Origin: Oscillospiraceae bacterium | Lineage (GTDB): Bacteria; Bacillota; Clostridia; Oscillospirales; Ruminococcaceae | Direction: 5' to 3' | Length of the DNA stretch: 47,954 nucleotides | NCBI GenBank assembly: GCA_017460955.1 | Contig: JAFTZY010000013.1 | Location: 1 to 47,954 of the forward strand | Shown here: positions 23,035 through 31,200 of the stretch, piece by piece | How the letters are laid out: each line of letters begins with the position of its first letter | Position numbering within the stretch: position 1 is the first letter of the stretch | Notes under the pieces: model-generated | The model's input: only the letters and a program-made list of their open reading frames with translations | Databases searched by the model: none | What the model was told of the DNA's origin: nothing | Program-made: the position numbers and the translations under genes

Positions 23035-23325
23035 ATAAGGAAAAGGCTATGACGGGGAGGAGTACCCCGGTATGCACGGCAAAGAGAGGTCCCGGTCGGT
23101 GGAAGGGGCCGTGTGCGTCCGACGGGAAGGTAGCCCCCGAGCTTCGGTGTGAACCTTGCAGCAGTGCATCAGTAGCTCCCGACGGGTGCTCCCGTTACAG
23201 AGCGGGCCAGGCCGGTGTATTCCCGGCAGGCCGTGAGTGCGGATCCGCATGGGTCCGAATTTAGGTGGTAACACGGACAGGACATGTTCGCCCTAAAGCA
23301 AAAATGCTTTGGGGCATTTTTTATG
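23035..23325 (+). ncRNA. T-box leader (valine-responsive) of valS
   Basis: Transcription-attenuating riboswitch that senses uncharged tRNA-Val. Landmarks in order: an AGTA element (23061-23064) in the 5' arm of stem I, AGAGAG (23083-23088), the specifier loop with GGGAAG-GTA-GCCCCC-GAG, and the T-box sequence AGGTGGTAACACGG at 23263-23276. The codon GTA at 23130-23132 has the spacing of the consensus specifier before GAG and reads valine, matching the downstream gene. The TGGT of the T-box bulge can pair with an ACCA tRNA end. The competing terminator is at 23291-23322. The stem assignments come from pattern matching, not from folding. Confidence 0.93.
23291..23322 (+). terminator. T-box-controlled terminator before valS
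   Basis: 9-bp stem CCCTAAAGC/GCTTTGGGG with one G-U pair, loop of six, then a run of T. The 5' arm overlaps the region expected to pair in the antiterminator. Confidence 0.9.
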
Positions 23326-23350
23326 CCCCGGAAAAGGAGAGTCATCACAC

Positions 23351-25969
23351 ATGGCAAAAGAACTTGCAAAAACCTATGCCCCCGAGGAATTCGAGGACAG
23401 GATCTATCAGGACTGGATGCAGAAAGGGTGCTTCCACGCCGAGATCGACGAGACCAAACAGCCCTACACCATCGTCATCCCCCCGCCGAACATCACCGGG
23501 CAGCTCCACATGGGACATGCCCTGGATGAGACGCTCCAGGACATCCTCATCCGCTGGAAGCGCATGAGCGGCTACTGCACGCTCTGGCTCCCCGGCACCG
23601 ACCATGCCGCCATCGCGACCGAGGCCAAGATCGTGGCCGCCATGCGTGAGGAGGGCGTGACCAAGGAGGATCTGGGCCGTGAGGGCTTCATGGAGCGTGC
23701 CTGGGAATGGAAGCGCCAGTACGGCGGCAGGATCGTCGAGCAGCTCAAAAAGCTCGGCTCCTCGTGCGACTGGGACCGTGAGCGCTTCACCATGGACGAG
23801 GGCTGCTCCAAGGCCGTCAAGGAGGTTTTTGTCAAGTACTATGAGAAGGGACTCATCTACCGCGGTGAGCGCATCATCAACTGGTGCCCGAACTGCCTGA
23901 CCTCCCTCTCCGATGCCGAGGTCAACTATGAGGACCAGGCAGGGCATTTCTGGCACCTGCGCTATAAGTTCAAGGATTCCGACGAGTATCTGGAGCTTGC
24001 CACCACCCGTCCGGAGACGCTGCTGGGCGATACGGCCGTGGCTGTCAATCCGGAGGATGAACGCTACAAGCATCTGGTGGGCAGGATCCTCATTTTGCCG
24101 ATCGTTCACCGGGAGATCCCGGTCGTGGCCGACGACTATGTCGAGACGGACTTCGGGACGGGCGTTGTGAAGATCACCCCGGCCCACGACCCGAACGACT
24201 TTGAGGTCGGCAAGCGCCACGATCTGCCCGTCATCAATGTCATGACCGATGATGCAAGGATCTGTGACGACTACCCGCAGTATGCCGGCATGGACCGCTA
24301 CGAGGCCCGCAAGGCCATCGTCCGCGACCTTGAGGCCGAGGGGGCGCTCGTGCGCGTGGAGGACTACTCCCACAACGTCGGCACCTGCTACCGCTGCGGC
24401 ACCACGGTCGAGCCGAAGGTCTCCACGCAGTGGTTCGTGAAGATGCAGCCCCTGGCAGGTCCGGCCATCGATGCGGTCCGGCAGGGACGCACCCGCTTTG
24501 TACCGGAGCGCTTTGACAAGATCTACTATCACTGGCTCGAGAACATCAAGGACTGGTGCATCTCCCGTCAGATCTGGTGGGGCCATCAGATCCCGGCCTT
24601 CTACTGCGATGACTGCGGCGAGATGACCGTCACCAAGGAGCTGTCCTGCAACTGCCCCAAGTGCGGCAGGGCCATGCGGCAGGATCCGGATACGCTCGAT
24701 ACCTGGTTCAGCTCCGCGCTCTGGCCATTCTCCACGCTCGGCTGGCCGGAACAGACCCCGGACCTCAAGTACTTCTACCCCACCAACACCCTTGTCACGG
24801 GCTATGACATCATCTTCTTCTGGGTCATCCGCATGATGTTCTCGGCACTTGAAAACATGGGCGAGGTTCCCTTTGACACGGTGCTCATCCATGGACTCGT
24901 GCGCGATGCACAGGGCCGCAAGATGTCCAAGTCCCTGGGCAACGGCATCGACCCGCTCGAGGTCATCAAGGAATACGGTGCGGACGCGCTGCGCTTCATG
25001 CTGGCCACCGGCAATGCCCCCGGCAACGACATGCGCTATATCGACGACAAGGTCAAGGCCGCCCGCAATTTCGCCAACAAGCTCTGGAACGCCTCCCGCT
25101 TTGTCATGATGAACCTCCCCGAGGACTTCACCTTCACCGGGCTCCCGGAGCGCCTGACCATGGAGGACAAGTGGCTTATCTCCAAGTTCAATCAGCTTGC
25201 CCGTGAGGTCAACCAGAACCTTGATGCCTTCGAGCTGGGTGTGGCCTGCACGAAGCTCTATGACTTCATCTGGGATGTGTTCTGCGACTGGTACATCGAG
25301 CTGACCAAGCCGCGCATCCAGGCCGGCGGTTCGCAGAAGGAAAGCGCCCAGCAGGTCCTGGTATGGGCCATGCAGGGCATCCTCAAGCTCCTGCATCCGT
25401 TCATGCCCTTCATCACCGAGGAGATCTGGCAGACCCTCGTGGGCGACGGCAGCATGATCATGCTGCAAAGCTTCCCCGTTTATGACGAGGCACTCTGCTT
25501 TGCCGCCGAGGAAGCGGACTTTGAGAAGATCATCGCCGCCATCAAGGCCGTGCGCAACACCCGCACCGAGCTCAATGTCCCGCCGAGTGTCAAGGCAAAG
25601 CTCTATATCGAGACGCAGGAGAGTGCCCTCTTCGACAGCGCCGCACTCTTCTTTGAGAAGCTGGCCTCCGCCTCCGGCATCGAAACGGGTACACATTTTG
25701 ACATGCCCGATGCTGCCGGTGCCGTGACCCATGCGGCGCGGATCTTCATCCCGATGGACCAGCTCGTGGACAGGGAAAAGGAGCTGGCGCGTCTGAAGAA
25801 GGAGCAGGAAAAGGCACAGAAGGACATCGACTTCCTCTCGAAGAAGCTCGGCAACGAGGGCTTCCTTGCCAAGGCACCCGAGCAGCTTGTCGCTGCCGAG
25901 CGCGAGAAGCTCCGGAAGGCACAGGAGAAGATGGACAAGATCCTTGCCTCCATGAAGGCATTCCAGTAA
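23351..25969 (+). CDS. valS: Valyl-tRNA synthetase
   Basis: Class I aminoacyl-tRNA synthetase charging tRNA-Val, 872 residues. The HIGH motif is HMGH at residues 53-56 ([12 protein letters not shown]) and the KMSKS motif is at 524-528. The editing (CP1) domain follows the typical [18 protein letters not shown] cysteine cluster (FYCDDCGEM ... CPKCGRAM) lies before the KMSKS half. The C-terminal coiled-coil arm of ValRS is present (about 805-870). I start at MAKELAKTY with a GGAGA site; an upstream in-frame ATG lies inside the T-box terminator and is rejected. The gene is controlled by the T-box and is probably cotranscribed with folC. Confidence 0.98.
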   Translation: MAKELAKTYAPEEFEDRIYQDWMQKGCFHAEIDETKQPYTIVIPPPNITGQLHMGHALDETLQDILIRWKRMSGYCTLWLPGTDHAAIATEAKIVAAMREEGVTKEDLGREGFMERAWEWKRQYGGRIVEQLKKLGSSCDWDRERFTMDEGCSKAVKEVFVKYYEKGLIYRGERIINWCPNCLTSLSDAEVNYEDQAGHFWHLRYKFKDSDEYLELATTRPETLLGDTAVAVNPEDERYKHLVGRILILPIVHREIPVVADDYVETDFGTGVVKITPAHDPNDFEVGKRHDLPVINVMTDDARICDDYPQYAGMDRYEARKAIVRDLEAEGALVRVEDYSHNVGTCYRCGTTVEPKVSTQWFVKMQPLAGPAIDAVRQGRTRFVPERFDKIYYHWLENIKDWCISRQIWWGHQIPAFYCDDCGEMTVTKELSCNCPKCGRAMRQDPDTLDTWFSSALWPFSTLGWPEQTPDLKYFYPTNTLVTGYDIIFFWVIRMMFSALENMGEVPFDTVLIHGLVRDAQGRKMSKSLGNGIDPLEVIKEYGADALRFMLATGNAPGNDMRYIDDKVKAARNFANKLWNASRFVMMNLPEDFTFTGLPERLTMEDKWLISKFNQLAREVNQNLDAFELGVACTKLYDFIWDVFCDWYIELTKPRIQAGGSQKESAQQVLVWAMQGILKLLHPFMPFITEEIWQTLVGDGSMIMLQSFPVYDEALCFAAEEADFEKIIAAIKAVRNTRTELNVPPSVKAKLYIETQESALFDSAALFFEKLASASGIETGTHFDMPDAAGAVTHAARIFIPMDQLVDREKELARLKKEQEKAQKDIDFLSKKLGNEGFLAKAPEQLVAAEREKLRKAQEKMDKILASMKAFQ

Positions 25970-25981
25970 ACAGCAAGCACT

Positions 25982-26015
25982 CCGCAGGGCGCCGGACATT
26001 CCCGGAGCCCTGCGG
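25982..26015 (+). repeat. Intercistronic hairpin between valS and folC
   Basis: CCGCAGGGC (25982-25990) pairs with GCCCTGCGG (26007-26015), and an inner CCGG/CCGG extends the stem. No U-run follows; the folC ribosome binding site begins 7 bases later. It may stabilise the mRNA end or attenuate folC. Confidence 0.6.
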
Positions 26016-26038
26016 CTGTATCAGGAGGTTTCACAGTT

Positions 26039-27295
26039 ATGACATATGACGAAGCTATGGACTATATCGGGAGCTTTTCCCGTTCCGGGGCGCCGGTGAC
26101 GGATCTGTCGCGCATTGCCGCCCTGCTGCACCGCCTGGGCGATCCCCAGGATGCCCTGCAATTTGTCCACATCGCCGGCACCAACGGCAAGGGCTCGCTT
26201 GCCGAGTACCTCACCGGGATCCTGCGCTGTGCCGGGTACCGCACGGGGACCTTCACCTCCCCGTACATCCGCCGCTACCGGGACCGCATCCGGCTCGATG
26301 GGAAGGACATCCCCGAGGAGGCACTGTGCAGACTTTGCGATACGGTACGCGCCGCCGCCGGGGAGGCCCCCTACTCACAGTTTGAGCTGACCTTCGCCAT
26401 CGCCCTGTGCTACTACAGGGAGGTGGGGGCGCAGATCGTGGTCCTTGAAACGGGCATCGGCGGCACCCTCGATGCCACAAACATCATCGCCCCGCCGCTT
26501 GCGTGCGTCATCACCTCCGTGTCCCTCGATCACACGGCCCTGCTCGGCACGACGCTCGAGGAGATCGCCCGGCACAAGGCCGGCATCATCAAGCCCGGGA
26601 GCACGGCGGTCGTCTCCGCGGACAACCGCACGAGTGTCCTCGAGCTCATGGAGGACACGGCAAGGGCGCAGGGATGCGATTTCCGGGTACCCGACACCGC
26701 CCAATGCGTGACGCAGGCCGTCTCCCTCACCGGCAATGCCTTCACCTACCGGGGACTCCCCTGCCGCACCTCGATGGGCGGCAGCCACCAGATCGCCAAT
26801 GCGCTCACTGCCCTCGAAACGGCCTTCGTCCTGCGCGAGAAGGGGCTCACCATCCCGGATGCGGCCCTGCAGGAGGGGCTCTATGCGGCCAGCATCCCCG
26901 CACGCATCCAGGTTTTGCAGGAAGACCCGCTCGTTATCCTCGACGGCGGACACAATGCCGGGGGCGTGGGGGCGCTGTGTGAGGCGCTGAACACCGGCGG
27001 GACCGACTACTGGGTCGGCATCTGCGGCATGATGGACGGCAAGGATGCGGCCGCCGCGGCCTTCCAGCTCTCCATCGTCCTCTCGCAGGTGCTGTGCGTG
27101 GACGGCTTTGCGGACGGCGCCCTGCCGGCGGACACCCTTGACGACTACTTTAGGCGCGAGCACATGCACAGCGCACCTGCCGCGCTTGAGGAAGCGCTCC
27201 CCCGTGCGCTGGAAGCGGCGCGGGAGCACGGCGGCGGCGTGGTCATCTGCGGCTCGCTGTACCTGGCAAGCTGGTACCTTGCATCGCTGGCATGA
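26039..27295 (+). CDS. folC: Folylpolyglutamate synthase / dihydrofolate synthase family
   Basis: ATP-dependent Mur-ligase-fold enzyme that adds glutamate to folates, and in many bacteria also to dihydropteroate. 418 residues. The P-loop is HIAGTNGKGS at 44-53. The family segments FTSPYIRRYRDRI, ETGIGGTLDATN, SLDHTALLG and HKAGIIKPG follow, with the C-terminal domain starting near IPARIQVL and VILDGGHNAGG. The AGGAGG site is 10 bases before the ATG. The gene follows valS by 69 bp, an order also found in many Bacillota, and overlaps the next gene by 4 bp (ATGA), so the three are cotranscribed. Confidence 0.95.
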   Translation: MTYDEAMDYIGSFSRSGAPVTDLSRIAALLHRLGDPQDALQFVHIAGTNGKGSLAEYLTGILRCAGYRTGTFTSPYIRRYRDRIRLDGKDIPEEALCRLCDTVRAAAGEAPYSQFELTFAIALCYYREVGAQIVVLETGIGGTLDATNIIAPPLACVITSVSLDHTALLGTTLEEIARHKAGIIKPGSTAVVSADNRTSVLELMEDTARAQGCDFRVPDTAQCVTQAVSLTGNAFTYRGLPCRTSMGGSHQIANALTALETAFVLREKGLTIPDAALQEGLYAASIPARIQVLQEDPLVILDGGHNAGGVGALCEALNTGGTDYWVGICGMMDGKDAAAAAFQLSIVLSQVLCVDGFADGALPADTLDDYFRREHMHSAPAALEEALPRALEAAREHGGGVVICGSLYLASWYLASLA

Positions 27296-28320
27296 ACAGC
27301 GGATTCCGGCAGAAAACAGCGCTTTTCCTGGCGGTGCTGCTCTTAGCAGCGGGACTTGCAGCGCTGATGCGCGGCAGGCACAGGGCGCTGTCCCGCGGGG
27401 AGATCTATGAGGCACTGGTCGCCGGGATCGGTGCCTTCGAGACGCAGATCGAGCTGGGGACAACGGTCGATCACCGGGAGGCGGAGCAGGCCTTCTTCCA
27501 GGTATGCTACCTGCATCCGGAATTTTTCTGGCTCAAAAGCTGCACCTATGTGGACGGGCCGGAGGGCACCTGCGTGCAGATCGACTGCCCCTATCCGGTG
27601 CAGGAGCTCTCGGACATGTACCGCCGTCTGTGTTCACGCGCTGCACAGGTCACCGACCGGATGCCCTCATACGGGACGGAATACCGCCGGGTGCTGTATC
27701 TGCACGATTATCTCGTGACACATGTACAGCCCGCAGAGACTTCGGAGTCCGGGCGCATCTACGATGCCTACGGCGCCCTTGTCGAGGGACGGGCGGTCTG
27801 CGGCGGCTATTCCCATGCGATGCTCCTGCTGATGCAGAACGCCGGGCTGACCGGCTGCATCGTTGAGGGGCCGGCCGGCGGGGACCGGCACAGCTGGAAC
27901 TATGTGCGTGTGGACGGGCAGTACTACTGGCTCGATGTCACCTGGGACGATCCGGGCGGCAGCGGACTGCTGCACGACTACTGCCTGACGGACGATGCCC
28001 ATCTTCTGCGCAGTCACACGGTCGATACGGACGCCTCGCTCTACTACATCCCCTTCGTGCCGGAATGCGGCTCGATGGACGGGAGCTTCTATGCGCAGGA
28101 GGGGACGCTGCTGGACCGCTACGATCTGGAAACGCTGTCGGCGCTGGTGCGCAGTCATGACGGCAGAGTGGAGCTCATGTTCACGCAGCATGACGATTAC
28201 ACGGCCTGCCTGCGGGAGCTGCGGGACGAGAGGCGCTTCTGGGAGATCCCCGGGACGGACGGCCGTACCCTGACGACCACACAGAACGATGTGATGGACA
28301 CGCTCATACTGCAATACTGA
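27292..28320 (+). CDS. Membrane-anchored transglutaminase-like protein
   Basis: 342 residues. A membrane segment at about 8-26 probably anchors the protein with the rest outside the cell. A transglutaminase-like (papain-fold) domain lies in the middle, with a complete potential triad: C170 in GRAVCGGYSHAM, H200 in DRHSWNYV and D215 in YWLDVTWDDP. Bacterial members of this group act as proteases, peptidases or cross-linkers; the substrate here is unknown, though a peptide of the envelope is likely (inference). It overlaps folC by 4 bp and has no own ribosome-binding context besides coupling. The C-terminal ~110 residues do not match a domain I recognise. Confidence 0.85.
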   Translation: MNSGFRQKTALFLAVLLLAAGLAALMRGRHRALSRGEIYEALVAGIGAFETQIELGTTVDHREAEQAFFQVCYLHPEFFWLKSCTYVDGPEGTCVQIDCPYPVQELSDMYRRLCSRAAQVTDRMPSYGTEYRRVLYLHDYLVTHVQPAETSESGRIYDAYGALVEGRAVCGGYSHAMLLLMQNAGLTGCIVEGPAGGDRHSWNYVRVDGQYYWLDVTWDDPGGSGLLHDYCLTDDAHLLRSHTVDTDASLYYIPFVPECGSMDGSFYAQEGTLLDRYDLETLSALVRSHDGRVELMFTQHDDYTACLRELRDERRFWEIPGTDGRTLTTTQNDVMDTLILQY

Positions 28321-28356
28321 TACTGATCTCCGATCGGACCGGTCTGAGATCAGTAT
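28320..28356 (+). repeat. Intercistronic hairpin after the transglutaminase gene
   Basis: Perfect 11-bp inverted repeat ATACTGATCTC (28320-28330) / GAGATCAGTAT (28346-28356), starting on the last base of the stop codon. No U-run; a GGGAGGA ribosome binding site follows within a few bases. Confidence 0.65.
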
Positions 28357-28371
28357 GACGGGAGGAACGCT

Positions 28372-28830
28372 ATGGAGATCATCATTGGTGCAGTCATCAT
28401 CATCGTCCTGCTCCTGTTTTTAGGGGTGCGGCCGATGACCATCATTGCGGGGATCGTCGTGCTGTTCGCCCTGGGCGCGGTACTGATGACGGGCTTCTTT
28501 GCGGTCAGCCTTGTGCTGATGCTGCTGGCAAAGCCGGTGCGTGTGGATTTCCTGCGCATCGAGCAGAACGAAGGACCCGGCTCCCATGCCGTGTACCGGA
28601 TCGGGGAGCGCGAATACGACAACGCCTTCCCGGCGGAGATGATCCTACAGGACAGGATCTACCGCCGTCCGACGGTGTATGCAAGGCTGCTCCAGGGAAA
28701 GAAGCGCTATTTCCTCTTCGACTGGTACACCGTCATCATCATCCTGGTCGGCCTGCCCGTGAGTGCGGGCCTGACGGCGGGATTCCTGTGGGGCTTTCTG
28801 CTGCTGCGGGAAGTCATGAGCTTTATGTAA
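28372..28830 (+). CDS. Small membrane protein, unknown function
   Basis: 152 residues. Two closely spaced hydrophobic segments lie at about 3-20 and 22-53, then a soluble stretch of about 65 residues with many charged and aromatic residues, and a C-terminal hydrophobic segment near 120-147. No motif is recognised. The gene has a good GGGAGGA site, is the last of the valS-folC-transglutaminase unit, and ends at a bidirectional terminator. Its position suggests a membrane partner of the transglutaminase-like protein, but this is a guess from adjacency. Confidence 0.75.
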   Translation: MEIIIGAVIIIVLLLFLGVRPMTIIAGIVVLFALGAVLMTGFFAVSLVLMLLAKPVRVDFLRIEQNEGPGSHAVYRIGEREYDNAFPAEMILQDRIYRRPTVYARLLQGKKRYFLFDWYTVIIILVGLPVSAGLTAGFLWGFLLLREVMSFM

Positions 28831-28872
28831 AAACACTGCCCCCTGCTCAGAAAGCAAGGGGCAGTGTTTCTT
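28831..28872. terminator. Bidirectional Rho-independent terminator
   Basis: 12-bp stem AAACACTGCCCC/GGGGCAGTGTTT (28831-28842 with 28858-28869) with an inner TGCT/AGCA extension. T-rich tails lie on both exits; it serves two convergent genes. Confidence 0.93.
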
Positions 28873-28884
28873 TGATCCGGCGCG

Positions 28885-29136
28885 TTATGCCGGATCGGCG
28901 CTCTCCTCTTCGGCAGGCGCGAGGACCGTACCGTCGCCGGACTGGCTGACCCATTCGCGGTCACTGTTCAGGCCATAGAACACACCGGCGCCGATGTCCC
29001 AGGCGATGGAGCCCATCTCCCAGCATGCAGGAGGTGTCAGGGGGATGTCCTGTGCGCTGTCACAGCGCAGCTCCACGAGCTTCATCGGGATGCCGCCGCG
29101 GGTCCTGACGGGGGTCGTGCTGCTGATCACATACAT
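28885..29136 (-). CDS. Small orphan protein of 83 residues
   Basis: Short soluble protein with no recognised domain. The ATG giving MYVISSTTPVRTRGG has a GGAGAAGG site upstream. The segment MGSIAWDIGAGVFYGLNSDREWV resembles, by eye, small beta-rich proteins found in phage structural gene sets, but no other phage gene is nearby. The C-terminus is acidic. It lies 90 bp downstream of the SGNH/CitC-like gene on the same strand and could be the tail of that operon. The gene is real on the strength of its ribosome binding site and the terminator directly behind it. Confidence 0.6.
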   Translation of the reverse strand: MYVISSTTPVRTRGGIPMKLVELRCDSAQDIPLTPPACWEMGSIAWDIGAGVFYGLNSDREWVSQSGDGTVLAPAEEESADPA

Positions 29137-29226
29137 AAGCCTTCTCCAATCTGGGGGGAGCTTTGGACGGATCGGGGGGAGCACCTTTATTCTACCATAT
29201 AAAAATGCGGCATGGTAGGACAACGA

Positions 29227-31200
29227 TCAGAAGCCCAGTACACCAATCAGATAATCATAGGTCGTCTGCGGGACGAGCTTCTTGACCTCATCATACTGCT
29301 TTTCCTGCAACAGCTTGCGGACACGGGAGGCGCTGATGACGGCCTCACCGGATTCCTTGCGCTTGATCTCAATGAGCTGCATACCGTATTCCGGCAGCAT
29401 CTCCTTCATGCGCATATTGTACTGATTGGTCACGCGGTCAAGCGGCTCCTCGCCGACAAAGCGCGTCTTGATATGCAGTGCCGGTGCGATCTTCGTGCAG
29501 AAGATCTCAATATCCGTGGTGGTGTCGATGGTCTCATCCTGCAAAGCGCCCTTCTCGAAATACTCCGGGAAGGTCAGTGCGGAGATGACGAACTTGCCGC
29601 TCGGGATGACCTCCACGCCGGGCAGATCTGCCACGCCCCGGCGCATCATTTCGATGCGGTCCTTGAACTTGAAAACGGAGCGGTCCTCCTCCACGGCCAG
29701 GATGTACAGATGGTCCACCTGTGCGCGTGCCGTCTCGATGAGATAGCGGTGGCCGAGCGTGAAGGGATTGCAGTTCATGACGATGGCACCGCAGTGCTCC
29801 GGCTTGCCCTCGGAGAGCCGGTGGAGCTCCTGCAGGTAATCCCACATGCCCTTGTACTGCGCATCCACGGCATAATGGCGGTGTGCCTCGTAGGCATCCT
29901 GCGTCAGCTGTGTGATCTTCGGGTCATCGAGCAGGCGGTCGCGTTCGATGACCGTGCGCACATAGCCTGCCAGCACACCGGCGATGCACCGGGAGCCCTC
30001 GGGGGAGAAATGCGAATAGTCCACAAAGAAGCAGGTGCGCTCGGTATTGATGATGTTCTCCGTCAGGTCGATGACCTTCACGCCGCAGGACATGGCAAGC
30101 TGCTTCATGCGGTCATGACTGCGGTCGGGCGCATAGGTCAGACCGTAGGAATCCGCAATGTGCTGCTCGAGCTTTGTCAGGTTGGGGATGTCCTTGAGAT
30201 AGGGATGGTAGACAAAGAAGATCTCCGCGCCGCGCTCGTGGCAGTACTGCGTCATTTCATACATGATGCGCACACGGACTCTGCGCAGATCGTCAAATTC
30301 CTTGACCTTGAAGTCATAGTATTCCCCGACCGGACAGGTACTGCACAGGATGATGTCCTCCGGTCCGACGGACAGGTTGCGCAGGGCGGCGAATTCATTC
30401 TGAATGACATTGGCACGCACGCTCAGGTTGCGTACCTCACAATTGAGCTTGCCTGCCATGAACCGCTTTTGCAGATAATTGGCAAGCGTCAGCTCCGTCG
30501 GTACAAAGGAATTGACGAAGCGGCTGTCACCGATCATGGTCACATTGTATTTCTTCTTCCCCTCGATCGGACGATACCCCGTGACCTTGCGGAAGCCGTT
30601 TTTGAGCTCGGAGTACTTGGTCTGCATATCCTCGTACAGATAGAATTCTCCGTTCGACAGCACTCTGCCGGATACCTGCTTGGAATCAAAGCCCTCGCGG
30701 TCCGCCTCCGGCATATCCTTATTGAGAATATCCAGGAACCACGGCCAGCTGTTGAGGTAGGAGATCCGGTTGATGACACGCTCCGTGCCGTTGACCACTG
30801 CCGTATCGCGGATGTGCGTGAAATGTCCGAGGTAGCAGTTCACATTCTGCTGCTCAAAATAGTGCTTGATCTTTCCAAAGAAGCGGATATCATTCTTCAC
30901 CACGATCACAAGTGGCTCGGTACTGCCGGCAAGTGCCTGCGGTGTGATGCAGGGGTAGCCGCATTTGTTCATAAACGCACCGATACGTTCACGCACACTG
31001 ACATGACGCAGCGCAAGCAGCCCTTCATCCTGCACACCGCCCTCCGGCGCAAGTCCGACAACAGCCAGCGCTTCCTTGAGGACCTGGATGTCATTCTTGT
31101 TCTCAAACAGTGTGAAATACACCTTCGGGGTCTTCCCCTGCGCGAACATATCGCTCAGATCGGTTACGAGATTATGGGTCTTGGATACGGTCACACTCAT
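29227..31200 (-). CDS. SGNH-hydrolase-like + citrate-lyase-ligase-like nucleotidyltransferase fusion
   Basis: 657 residues, three parts. Residues 1-215 are a mixed alpha/beta region without a firm assignment (LVIVVKNDIRFFGK is Rossmann-like). Residues 217-425 look like an SGNH hydrolase/acyltransferase: GDS at 224-226 gives the serine S226, and D394-Y-S-H397 gives the DxxH pair; the usual Gly and Asn blocks are not clear. Residues 470-657 match the C-terminal half of [citrate lyase] ligase CitC: GAIVMNCNPFTLGHRYL (nucleotide-binding TLGH at 481-484) and ISASRVRKLL at 622-631. CitC normally activates acetate as acetyl-AMP, but no citrate lyase genes are present. It overlaps the upstream polymerase gene by 4 bp, so a role in polymer modification is likely: adenylylating or cytidylylating a substrate that the SGNH domain transfers (inference). 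Confidence 0.75.
   Translation of the reverse strand: MSVTVSKTHNLVTDLSDMFAQGKTPKVYFTLFENKNDIQVLKEALAVVGLAPEGGVQDEGLLALRHVSVRERIGAFMNKCGYPCITPQALAGSTEPLVIVVKNDIRFFGKIKHYFEQQNVNCYLGHFTHIRDTAVVNGTERVINRISYLNSWPWFLDILNKDMPEADREGFDSKQVSGRVLSNGEFYLYEDMQTKYSELKNGFRKVTGYRPIEGKKKYNVTMIGDSRFVNSFVPTELTLANYLQKRFMAGKLNCEVRNLSVRANVIQNEFAALRNLSVGPEDIILCSTCPVGEYYDFKVKEFDDLRRVRVRIMYEMTQYCHERGAEIFFVYHPYLKDIPNLTKLEQHIADSYGLTYAPDRSHDRMKQLAMSCGVKVIDLTENIINTERTCFFVDYSHFSPEGSRCIAGVLAGYVRTVIERDRLLDDPKITQLTQDAYEAHRHYAVDAQYKGMWDYLQELHRLSEGKPEHCGAIVMNCNPFTLGHRYLIETARAQVDHLYILAVEEDRSVFKFKDRIEMMRRGVADLPGVEVIPSGKFVISALTFPEYFEKGALQDETIDTTTDIEIFCTKIAPALHIKTRFVGEEPLDRVTNQYNMRMKEMLPEYGMQLIEIKRKESGEAVISASRVRKLLQEKQYDEVKKLVPQTTYDYLIGVLGF

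Noticed and set aside
29227..31200. A citrate fermentation gene (citC)
   Set aside because: Only the C-terminal half matches, it is fused to an SGNH-like domain, and no citrate lyase subunit genes are nearby.
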